Source: Alphaproteobacteria bacterium UBA2947 (GTDB lineage: Bacteria; Pseudomonadota; Alphaproteobacteria; Rs-D84). Taken from it: 7,813 nt of DNA. Shown one piece after another: positions 1-5,914 of this stretch. The stretch spans positions 27,147-34,959 of the forward strand of contig DEBV01000009.1 in NCBI GenBank assembly GCA_002348925.1, written 5' to 3'. The first letter of the stretch is position 1, and every line of letters begins with the position of its first letter. Made by a program: the position numbers and the translations under genes. Under the pieces are notes generated by a model. That model did not search any database. It was not told the DNA's origin and saw nothing but the letters and a program-made list of their open reading frames with translations.

Positions 1-836
1 AGACGAACCAATTTTTCTTTAATCAACAAAGCGTCTGTGATTTGTGGTACAAATTGTTCAAAGTCTTTTTCCATAACAACATATTCTTCGCTGTGTTCTG
101 GGGTTGCCCAACGTTCTTTACCAGCCTTTTCAACGAATTCGTTAATTGCGTTGATAACAGTTTGTTGTTGATCAAAACCGAATTTCACAGCGCCCAAAGT
201 TGTTTTTTCATCCAATTCACCGATTTCAGATTCAACCATCAGCACACCATCTTTTGTGGCAGCAACGACCAAATCCATCTGGGAATCTTCAATTTCTTTT
301 TTGGATGGGTTCAACAAATATTTGCCGTCACGATATCCAACACGTGCTGCACCAATTGGGCCCGCAAAAGGAACACCAGAAATCGCCAAAGCAGCAGATG
401 ATGCAATCATTGCCAAAATATCAGGTTGGTTTTTCTTGTCATAAGAAAACACTTGCGCAATGATTTGAACTTTGTTTTTGAAAGTTTCAGGGAACAAAGG
501 ACGAATAGGACGGTCAATAAGACGCGCTGTCAATGTTTCTGCGACGCTTGCTTTGCCTTCACGTCTGTCGCGTGATCCTGGAATACGACCAGCGGACGCA
601 TATTTTTCTTGGTAATCAACGGTCAGTGGAAAGAAATCTTGACCTTCGACTGCTGTTTTTTCTGCGCATACAGTTGCCAAAACCATTGTTTGACCCATAG
701 TTGCCATAACTGCGCCAGTTGCTTGTTTTGCATAACGACCTGTTTCCAAACGAACTGTTTCATCGCCATATTGGAATTCAACAGCAATCGGATTATTCAA
801 AACGTTTTTTTCACTTTTTTTAAATATTCCAAACAT
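1..836 (-). CDS. pnp: Polynucleotide phosphorylase (PNPase), N-terminal part, cut by the window edge
   Basis: 3'-5' exoribonuclease that phosphorolyses RNA to nucleoside diphosphates; a trimer and usually a degradosome component in the cytoplasm. Reading leftward from the ATG at 836-834, 278 codons are open to the left edge, of about 700 expected. Visible family blocks are TGRYAKQATGAV (32-43), EGQDFFPLTVDYQEK (64-78), RLIDRPIRPLFP (105-116), FAGPIGAARVGY (157-168) and the VLMVESE segment (198-204). These cover the first RNase PH-like domain and the start of the all-helical linker domain; the catalytic second PH domain, KH and S1 domains lie outside. The start is supported by GGAGA (848-844) 7 nt upstream. 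It is oddly RDRR at 89-92 where many bacterial enzymes have FFRR or FFKR. gpsA, not the customary rpsO, lies upstream, and the gene has its own promoter. Identification is very secure. Confidence 0.97.
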   Translation of the reverse strand, partial: MFGIFKKSEKNVLNNPIAVEFQYGDETVRLETGRYAKQATGAVMATMGQTMVLATVCAEKTAVEGQDFFPLTVDYQEKYASAGRIPGSRDRREGKASVAETLTARLIDRPIRPLFPETFKNKVQIIAQVFSYDKKNQPDILAMIASSAALAISGVPFAGPIGAARVGYRDGKYLLNPSKKEIEDSQMDLVVAATKDGVLMVESEIGELDEKTTLGAVKFGFDQQQTVINAINEFVEKAGKERWATPEHSEEYVVMEKDFEQFVPQITDALLIKEKLVR

Positions 837-943
837 TAAATTTTCTCCATTATTGTTTGATTAATTTTGCGAAGAAAAATTATTCGTTTTTGCGCTCTTG
901 TTCTGTAAAGCGCAAGAAAGAACAATTATCTCTTCGCGGCCTG
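837..943 (-). promoter_or_regulatory. Structured 5' leader of pnp mRNA
   Basis: About 107 nt lie between the predicted transcription start near 943 and the pnp start codon. Read on the minus strand, GCGAAGA (937-931) can pair with TCTTCGC (875-869), enclosing two further perfect 7-bp pairings: TTGTTCT (925-919) with AGAACAA (904-898), and TTGCGCT (915-909) with AGCGCAA (896-890). The two inner pairings are interleaved, so they form either alternative hairpins or a strained pseudoknot. In enterobacteria the pnp leader is folded, cut by RNase III and used by PNPase to repress its own synthesis. A similar role here is inferred from position only, since the sequence itself is not recognisably the same. 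Confidence 0.5.
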
Positions 944-949
944 TGTTTG

Positions 950-977
950 ATTATAGAATATAAATATTTATTTGCAA
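950..977 (-). promoter_or_regulatory. Promoter of pnp
   Basis: On the minus strand there is a perfect -10 hexamer TATAAT (955-950) and a -35-like TTGCAA (977-972) separated by 16 bp. Transcription would start near 943. It abuts the terminator of gpsA, which is consistent with pnp being an independent transcription unit. The alternative that pnp is fed by read-through from gpsA is less likely given that terminator. Confidence 0.7.
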
Positions 978-978
978 C

Positions 979-1007
979 AAAAAACCCTGCTTTCGCAGGG
1001 ATTTTTT
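979..1007 (-). terminator. Rho-independent terminator after gpsA
   Basis: A 6-bp G+C-rich stem, CCCTGC (985-990) and GCAGGG (995-1000) with a TTTC loop, is flanked by A979-A984 on one side and T1002-T1007 on the other, so it can work in both directions. On the minus strand it begins 9 nt past the gpsA stop codon and is followed by a run of six U. No gene converges from the left, so its job is to end the TPR-gpsA transcript before the pnp promoter. Confidence 0.85.
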
Positions 1008-1015
1008 AACAATAT

Positions 1016-1882
1016 TTATAATCCCATTTTTTCTTTCATTTCACACAAGACTGGTGTTTTTACCCCCAGTTTTTCTGCACGCCTGATAAGACCGCGCAGG
1101 GCAAAAATTCCTTCGACTGTGTTGGCTGTTATTTGTTCACCGCGCGCAATTGCTTGACCCGCTGAAAAATTACGAGATGTTGTTGATGTTGCAGAAAGAA
1201 ACAAATCTCCAACCCCGCAAAGTCCCAAAAAAGTACCACATTTTGCGCCCATTTTTACACCCAGTTCAGAAATTTCATTCCATGCACGCGTAAATACCAA
1301 TGCTCTTTCATTTTCGCCTGCTGCTTTGACTGTCAGATAGCCAGAAATCAAAGAATCTGCGTTTTTACCAACGCCACAAAGTTGCGCACCGATGAAATCG
1401 TCACTGTCTTGCAAATAAAGTTTGGAAAGTGCGATATGGCCCCCTGCCCTGACTTTTTCATTGCCCGCGATAGTCGAACCAGTTGGAACACCTGTTGCAA
1501 CTTCCCTTGCGAATTGTGGACCAGACAAAACACCAAAATCTTTACATTCTGGCATTTCAGCGTTTAAAATTTCAGACATAAATTCGCCTGTTTCGCCTTC
1601 CATACCTTTGGTACAAATCAAAATCGGCTGACCATTATAAACCGCACGCATTTTGCGAACTGTTTCACGAAAAAACGCCGCAGGTGTCACGATTAACCAA
1701 TATTCTGTATCTTTCAAATCTGCCATATTATCGGTTCTTGTCACCGCGGCAGGTTTTTCCAAATCTGTCAAGCCATCAAAAAGACCATTAAAACCCCAAT
1801 GCATTACTTCATTACCAGATTTCGCACAAGTATAAGCCAATGCCGTTCCCCATGCACCAGCACCAAAAACACCTATTTTCAT
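1016..1882 (-). CDS. gpsA: NAD(P)+-dependent glycerol-3-phosphate dehydrogenase, compact form
   Basis: Makes sn-glycerol 3-phosphate from dihydroxyacetone phosphate with NAD(P)H in the cytoplasm, the entry to phospholipid synthesis. The 288-residue product starts with the dinucleotide-binding loop GAGAWGTA (7-14). It carries the CTKGME block (90-95), SGPQFAREVATGVPT (120-134), a catalytic lysine in GVGKN (Lys173), and the C-terminal substrate-binding blocks GTFLGLCGVGDL (216-227) and SRN (236-238). It is about 40 residues shorter than the usual 325-340. The stretch with the usual N..YLPG motif between the Rossmann half and the TDN segment is mostly gone (about 30-52), and the C-terminal tail ends early. 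AAGGAAG (1894-1888) sits 5 nt before the ATG, inside the end of the TPR gene, and the two frames overlap as ATGA, suggesting translational coupling. The family call is secure. Whether the shortened enzyme has normal kinetics cannot be judged. Confidence 0.93.
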   Translation of the reverse strand: MKIGVFGAGAWGTALAYTCAKSGNEVMHWGFNGLFDGLTDLEKPAAVTRTDNMADLKDTEYWLIVTPAAFFRETVRKMRAVYNGQPILICTKGMEGETGEFMSEILNAEMPECKDFGVLSGPQFAREVATGVPTGSTIAGNEKVRAGGHIALSKLYLQDSDDFIGAQLCGVGKNADSLISGYLTVKAAGENERALVFTRAWNEISELGVKMGAKCGTFLGLCGVGDLFLSATSTTSRNFSAGQAIARGEQITANTVEGIFALRGLIRRAEKLGVKTPVLCEMKEKMGL

Positions 1883-3495
1883 CTTAACTTCCTTAATTTC
1901 TTTTGAACATTGGGTACGACAATCAAATAATCACCAGATAAATCCAGCGCACGCATATATGACTTTCTTGCGCGTTCTTTATCACCCTTTTTCTTGTAAA
2001 AATCGCCCAAATGTTCGTATACAGACGACGAAGGTGTGACTTCGCCCACACGTTCCAATATTTCCAGCGCGTTATCTGTACTTTCTTTTTTATCTACAAT
2101 AACACTAAGCAAATCCCACGCCGCCACATCAGAAGTGTTAATTTTTATCAAAGCCATCACATAATTATATGCTTTATCCAAATTTTTACCCTGTAAAGCC
2201 CAAACTCGTGCCTGAAGCAACATCATATCTGGCGACAACTTAATATCTATGTCTTCAACGGCATCCAAATCTTTCTGTGCGCGTCTTGCATCACCAAACA
2301 TTGTGTATATATACGCCCGTTGTTTCAGCAAAAACACCCTGCCCTGAACTGGTAAATTCTTTTGTCGCAAAGCCTTGTTAACAGTAGACAAAGCATACAT
2401 TTTATCGCCATTTTTTACACCTTCGCGACCGATGATTTGAATTCCAGGAACAAACAAAGGATTTTTACGCACGATTTTTTCTATTGCTTTGATATCGTTG
2501 TTTCGTTCTGCGATTCTTAATTGCCCGAACAAATACAAAGGACTGCTTTTTGGAATTTTGTTAAAACATGTTTCATAATCGCCAGAATTATAATAATAAT
2601 ATTGCCCAAGATAATAATTTATCATATCTTGGTTCGCATCGTCTGATATAATTTCGGCAAAGCGCAAAAACATCAAAGACAAATCTGTATAAATCATTAT
2701 CTGTGTGTGCGATACAGTCTGAATCAAACTGAACACCAAATTGTTTTTATACCCATCAAAAACAGACCAATCTGGAATATCATCATAATTCAACATATAC
2801 ATACTGCCGACTTTGGCTAAAAAGTCGTTTCGCAATATATCCATATCTTCGGTCATACCGTTATGCTTGTAAAACGACATCAGATAAAGATAATCATTTA
2901 CATTCATAAAATCAGGATGAACATTTGCAAATTCTTTGGCCGCAGTGTCTATATCATTATTCAATACTGCAATTTGGCCACGAACAAAAGATTTCCAATT
3001 AGCGTCTGCATGCATAGAATCTATGAATTTCGCAGTGTCTTTCGGATTTTTAGTCTTTATACCAGAAAAAATACGAATTGGCGCGGCCAAAACAGATGTA
3101 TCTTTCTTATGACGCGCATAAACAGATTTCCAATCGTCTTTTTGAATCAAAAACGCATCATAAACCAATCTTTCAACCACATCTTTTGAATCTTTGAAAC
3201 TTTCCGCATTTTGCGGCATTTTGCCGCCCAAAAAGTCTGTCAGATTCTTGATTTGTTTGATATTTTTGTTGTCTGCTTTTACTTCGGACATCATCTTTGA
3301 TGCGGTTTCAAAATCATTTATATAAAGCGCGTGTTGCGCCGCCAAAAACGACCCATAATCGTTGCTGATGATATTACCACCCTGCCCTTGATTATGCAGA
3401 CTTGATTCAAACACCTTTTGCCCCAACAAAATCGAGCAAAAAACAATAACGGTCAACAAAAATGGACCTGTATAAAAACTTTTAATACCTTTCAT
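1879..3495 (-). CDS. TPR-repeat protein with an N-terminal membrane anchor or signal, function unknown
   Basis: From the ATG at 3495-3493 the product is 538 residues. It opens with a few basic residues and a hydrophobic stretch (about 11-25, FLLTVIVFCSILLG), read as a signal anchor or an uncleaved signal, so the rest is probably periplasmic or membrane-attached. Helical-repeat character runs through the protein. The clearest TPR units are near the C-terminus (AYIYTMFGDARRAQKDLDAV; then EHLGDFYKKKGDKERARKSY). The segment just after the anchor (NDYGSFLAAQHALYINDFETA) and the C-terminal HLGD unit resemble a conserved alphaproteobacterial TPR protein of unknown role. An in-frame upstream ATG at 3615 would run 95 nt into rsmG on the other strand, so I reject it. 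No clear Shine-Dalgarno precedes the chosen start. It forms an operon with gpsA through a 4-nt overlap. A scaffold or assembly role is plausible for TPR proteins but not shown. Confidence 0.8.
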   Translation of the reverse strand: MKGIKSFYTGPFLLTVIVFCSILLGQKVFESSLHNQGQGGNIISNDYGSFLAAQHALYINDFETASKMMSEVKADNKNIKQIKNLTDFLGGKMPQNAESFKDSKDVVERLVYDAFLIQKDDWKSVYARHKKDTSVLAAPIRIFSGIKTKNPKDTAKFIDSMHADANWKSFVRGQIAVLNNDIDTAAKEFANVHPDFMNVNDYLYLMSFYKHNGMTEDMDILRNDFLAKVGSMYMLNYDDIPDWSVFDGYKNNLVFSLIQTVSHTQIMIYTDLSLMFLRFAEIISDDANQDMINYYLGQYYYYNSGDYETCFNKIPKSSPLYLFGQLRIAERNNDIKAIEKIVRKNPLFVPGIQIIGREGVKNGDKMYALSTVNKALRQKNLPVQGRVFLLKQRAYIYTMFGDARRAQKDLDAVEDIDIKLSPDMMLLQARVWALQGKNLDKAYNYVMALIKINTSDVAAWDLLSVIVDKKESTDNALEILERVGEVTPSSSVYEHLGDFYKKKGDKERARKSYMRALDLSGDYLIVVPNVQKKLRKLR

Positions 3496-3520
3496 AAGAA
3501 AATATGTTAGAATAAATATT
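3496..3520. promoter_or_regulatory. 25-bp divergent gap between TPR gene and rsmG, with extended -10 for rsmG
   Basis: The two start codons face away from each other across only 25 bp. On the plus strand TGTTAGAAT (3505-3513) fits an extended -10 element (TG, one base, then TAGAAT). A start 8 nt past it falls on A3521, the first base of the rsmG ATG. No good -35 is visible. On the minus strand only weak -10-like hexamers appear (TATTCT 3514-3509, CATAAT 3523-3518), so the TPR-gpsA promoter must lie here or inside rsmG but is not pinned down. Confidence 0.45.
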
Positions 3521-4081
3521 ATGAAAAGAGAAGAAAAATTTATTAAATACGAAAATTTGCTCAAAGAATGGTCAACAAAAATGAATTTGGTTGCACCAAG
3601 CACTTTGACAGACATTCAAACACGTCATATTCAAGACAGCGCACAACTGGCCAAATATTTACCAAAAGATGTAAAAATTATCGATTTGGGCAGTGGTGCT
3701 GGTTTCCCAGGTGTAGTATTGGCGATTTTAGGATGGAACGTGACCTGTATCGAATCGATTGGCAAAAAAACAAACTTTTTATCCGCCCTGAAAGAAGAAT
3801 TAGACTTACAAAACCTGACCATCGTTAATGACAGAATTGAAAATTTTCTTTCAAAAACACTGGTAAATACCGAGGATTTTGTGTTCACGGCACGCGCATT
3901 CGCACCTTTAATCAAAATTTTAGATTATACACACAAAACAAAATGTCGGCTTTTTTTACTAAAAGGCCGAGAAATCCAATCAGAAATCGACACAGCAAAA
4001 ACAAAATATAAATTCGATTATAAACTATACGAATCGGAAACTGGTGACGGTTATATTACATATATTTTTAATATAAAATAA
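3521..4081 (+). CDS. rsmG: 16S rRNA (guanine-527-N7)-methyltransferase RsmG (GidB)
   Basis: Transfers a methyl group from S-adenosylmethionine to N7 of G527 in the 530 loop of 16S rRNA, acting on the small subunit in the cytoplasm. The 186-residue product has the family's N-terminal helix with WSTKMNLV (17-24), RHIQDSAQL (35-43), the SAM-binding loop DLGSGAGFPG (55-64), the acidic E78 and KK (82-83) region, and TARAFAPL (123-130). It is a little shorter than the usual 205-215 residues, mainly at the N-terminus, where it begins directly in the first helix. There is no Shine-Dalgarno before the ATG and a putative extended -10 ends 8 bp upstream, so the mRNA may be leaderless. In many alphaproteobacteria the order is mnmG-rsmG-parA-parB. 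Here mnmG is absent and the TPR gene diverges instead. Confidence 0.95.
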   Translation: MKREEKFIKYENLLKEWSTKMNLVAPSTLTDIQTRHIQDSAQLAKYLPKDVKIIDLGSGAGFPGVVLAILGWNVTCIESIGKKTNFLSALKEELDLQNLTIVNDRIENFLSKTLVNTEDFVFTARAFAPLIKILDYTHKTKCRLFLLKGREIQSEIDTAKTKYKFDYKLYESETGDGYITYIFNIK

Positions 4082-4084
4082 AGC

Positions 4085-4104
4085 TTTATTTCATATGAAA
4101 TAAA
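4085..4104. promoter_or_regulatory. 20-bp perfect palindrome, candidate parS-like ParB site
   Basis: TTTATTTCATATGAAATAAA is its own reverse complement and lies 3 bp after the rsmG stop, about 93 bp before the parA start. Its central 16 bp (4087-4102) match the general bacterial parS consensus TGTTTCACGTGAAACA at 12 of 16 positions. The four differences form symmetric pairs, each replacing G or C by A or T. Its outer arms TATTTC match the Noc-binding consensus as I recall it. It could instead be an operator, or a weak hairpin at the end of rsmG. It lacks a T-run directly after it, so a terminator is less likely. Confidence 0.5.
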
Positions 4105-4142
4105 TTATAACTTGTTGATTTTACACAATTTTAATATTTGTA

Positions 4143-4171
4143 TTGACTAATTTTTTGTGATTATATATGCT
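4143..4171 (+). promoter_or_regulatory. Probable promoter of parAB
   Basis: TTGACT (4143-4148) and TATGCT (4166-4171) are 17 bp apart, matching the -35 and -10 consensus at 5 of 6 and 4 of 6 positions. A start near 4178 would give a leader of about 20 nt containing the parA ribosome-binding site. The surrounding sequence is very AT-rich, which makes weak matches common, so this is a moderate call. Confidence 0.5.
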
Positions 4172-4197
4172 GTTTTTTGTTAAAAAGGACATTAAAA

Positions 4198-4971
4198 ATG
4201 GCAAAAATCATATCTTTTGCAAATCAAAAAGGCGGGGTCGGTAAAACAACAACCGCAATAAATATCGCTGCATCACTTGCTGCAATCAAAAAACGTGTTT
4301 TGTTAATCGACCTTGATTCCCAAGGCAACGCTGGGACAGGACTCGGATTCGTTCGCGCAGCCCACAAACAAAGCGTATACGGTGTTTTAATGGGCACCGC
4401 AAGTGCTGCAGAAAACATATTAACAACAGCGGTTCCAAATATGCATTTATTGCCAGCGTCAGCGAAATTGGCGGGTGCAGAATTGGATATGTTGGACCTG
4501 GAAAATCGCGAATACAGATTGCGGGACGCATTAAACACAATAAAAGATAATTATGATTATATACTTATCGATTGTCCGCCAAATTTAGGTATGTTGACCA
4601 TAAACGCGCTTTCTGCATCAGATTATGTTATCATACCGTTGCAATGCGAATTCTTTGCATTGGAAGGTGTACAACATTTGCTTTCGACCATCAAAGCAAT
4701 CCAAAAAAAATGGAATCCAAACTTGGATATTTTAGGTATGGTTTTAACCATGTACGAAAAGAAATTAGGGCTTACACGCGCAGTGGAAGACGATGTTCGC
4801 GCCACTTTTGGTGACAAAGTTTTCAAAACAGTTGTTCCGCGCAATGTTCGCGTTTCAGAAGCACCAAGTCATGGAAAACCTGCTTTGTTCTATGATTTCA
4901 AATCAACTGGGGCACAAGCATATTTGCGTGTAGCAACAGAAGTTGTTAATGCACTTGAAAAAAGGAATTAA
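4198..4971 (+). CDS. parA: Chromosome-partitioning ATPase ParA (Soj)
   Basis: Deviant Walker ATPase that binds the nucleoid as an ATP dimer and pulls ParB-loaded origin regions apart. The 257-residue product has the deviant Walker A box KGGVGKTT (11-18), the switch region DLDSQGNA (38-45), the Walker B strand YILIDCPP (121-128) and the conserved PRNVRVSEAPSHGKP block (214-228). There is no N-terminal DNA-binding domain, so this is the chromosomal (Ia-lacking, Soj-type) form rather than a P1-type plasmid ParA. The ATG at 4198 is chosen because AAGGA (4185-4189) lies 8 nt before it. An upstream in-frame TTG at 4177 has no such site. parB follows after 3 nt, as expected for an operon. rsmG upstream agrees with the usual alphaproteobacterial origin-proximal arrangement. 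Secure call. Confidence 0.97.
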   Translation: MAKIISFANQKGGVGKTTTAINIAASLAAIKKRVLLIDLDSQGNAGTGLGFVRAAHKQSVYGVLMGTASAAENILTTAVPNMHLLPASAKLAGAELDMLDLENREYRLRDALNTIKDNYDYILIDCPPNLGMLTINALSASDYVIIPLQCEFFALEGVQHLLSTIKAIQKKWNPNLDILGMVLTMYEKKLGLTRAVEDDVRATFGDKVFKTVVPRNVRVSEAPSHGKPALFYDFKSTGAQAYLRVATEVVNALEKRN

Positions 4972-4974
4972 AAA

Positions 4975-5850
4975 ATGTCATCTAAATTTTTAGGAAAATC
5001 ATTGGCACAATTAAATGAAGAAATGGGCACAGTACCAGATATTTCTGTATTAACAGGTGCGGAACGCGTTGTTGTAAAACCAATTCCATTGGTGCAAATA
5101 AGTCCAAATCCTGACCAGCCACGAAAAACTTTTAATGAAACCGAATTGAACGATTTGGCAGAATCTATTAAAGAAAAAGGGGTGTTGGTTCCAATTATTT
5201 TGCGCAGCGTTCAAAACAAACCTTATCTTTATGAAATAGTTGCGGGCGAACGCAGATATCGTGCGGCACAAAGGGCAGGGCTTAGCGAAATTCCAGCATT
5301 GGTCAAAACAATGTCAGATCAAAACGCAATGGAAATTGCACTGATTGAAAATGTTCAACGTGAAAACCTGAACCCGATAGAAGAGGCCGAAGGGTTCAAA
5401 AACTTGATGGAAAAATGCCAATATTCATTGGAAGATGTTTCGAAATTTATCGGAAAATCTGCCAGTTATATAAGAAATTTGATGCGTATAAATAATTTGC
5501 CAGAATCCGTCAAAGAACTTATCAAAGAAGGGAAAATATCCCCATCACACGCACGTACTATCGCCGTTTCCGACAATCCAGAACAACTGGCACACGATAT
5601 TATAAATAATAATTTGTCGGTTGCAGAAACACAAAAACAAGTGAAAAACAGTGCGCGTTCGAAAACAAGCCGTAATTTTGTTAAAAACACGCTGGATCCA
5701 CAATATGTTGCAAAAGTAGAATCAAAAATATCTAAACATTTTGGGACAGATGTAAAATTGCGCGAAAAACGCGGCGGAGCAGGGCAATTTATACTTTCAT
5801 TTGATAACCGTATTCAAATGGAAGATTTGATAAATAAATTGTTAAAATAA
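4975..5850 (+). CDS. parB: Chromosome-partitioning protein ParB (Spo0J), CTP-dependent DNA clamp
   Basis: Binds parS centromere sites, then slides and spreads as a CTP-dependent clamp and stimulates ParA. The 291-residue product has a short N-terminal ParA-contact tail (KFLGKSLAQL, 4-13). The ParB/Srx CTP-binding domain follows, with NPDQPRKTF (45-53), GERRYRAAQRAGL (91-103) and ENVQREN (125-131). Next come a helix-turn-helix (about 150-172, with GKSASYIRNLM at 160-170) and a C-terminal dimer domain ending in LINKLLK. The CTP motifs look intact. The recognition helix is unusual: canonical ParB proteins read GKSRSHVAN, whereas here the Arg is Ala163 and the following residues differ. The Shine-Dalgarno AAAAGGA overlaps the end of parA, giving a tightly coupled pair. 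The terminator at 5871-5898 ends the operon. Confidence 0.97.
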   Translation: MSSKFLGKSLAQLNEEMGTVPDISVLTGAERVVVKPIPLVQISPNPDQPRKTFNETELNDLAESIKEKGVLVPIILRSVQNKPYLYEIVAGERRYRAAQRAGLSEIPALVKTMSDQNAMEIALIENVQRENLNPIEEAEGFKNLMEKCQYSLEDVSKFIGKSASYIRNLMRINNLPESVKELIKEGKISPSHARTIAVSDNPEQLAHDIINNNLSVAETQKQVKNSARSKTSRNFVKNTLDPQYVAKVESKISKHFGTDVKLREKRGGAGQFILSFDNRIQMEDLINKLLK

Positions 5851-5870
5851 ATACAAACAAAAAACAAAAA

Positions 5871-5898
5871 AAACACCGGCAAATGTCGGTGTTTTTTT
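5871..5898. terminator. Bidirectional terminator between convergent parB and pal
   Basis: AAACACCGGC (5871-5880) pairs with GTCGGTGTTT (5885-5894) through a 10-bp stem with one G-U pair and an AAAT loop. The plus strand continues to a run of seven T (5892-5898). On the minus strand the A-rich flank (about 5860-5873) supplies the U-run for pal transcripts. It begins 20 nt after the parB stop and lies 16 nt past the pal stop. Confidence 0.9.
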
Positions 5899-5914
5899 AA
5901 TAACAAAAGTTATA

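Noticed and set aside
890..925. A stable H-type pseudoknot using both inner pnp-leader stems at once
   Set aside because: Only one nucleotide would be left to span a 7-bp stem, which is sterically unlikely; alternative hairpins are the better reading.
1661..1676. TGTTTCACG, a canonical parS half-site inside gpsA
   Set aside because: The second half does not match (AAAAAAC instead of TGAAACA), it is not palindromic, and the bases are explained by coding for the RETVRK segment of GpsA.
2863..3189. 108-codon plus-strand open frame inside the TPR gene
   Set aside because: It is an antisense shadow with no ribosome-binding site or protein family resemblance, and the minus strand has a clear long gene there.
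3496..3615. Upstream in-frame ATG at 3615 that would lengthen the TPR protein by 40 residues
   Set aside because: It would overlap the first 95 nt of rsmG on the other strand. The ATG at 3495 gives a clean basic-then-hydrophobic N-terminus.
4085..4104. The palindrome as the rho-independent terminator of rsmG
   Set aside because: The stem has only one G-C pair per arm and no T-run directly follows, so it would make a poor terminator.
4177..4197. TTG at 4177 as an alternative parA start
   Set aside because: The Shine-Dalgarno AAGGA lies downstream of it and is well spaced from the ATG at 4198, where ParA homology (MAKIISFANQKGG) begins.
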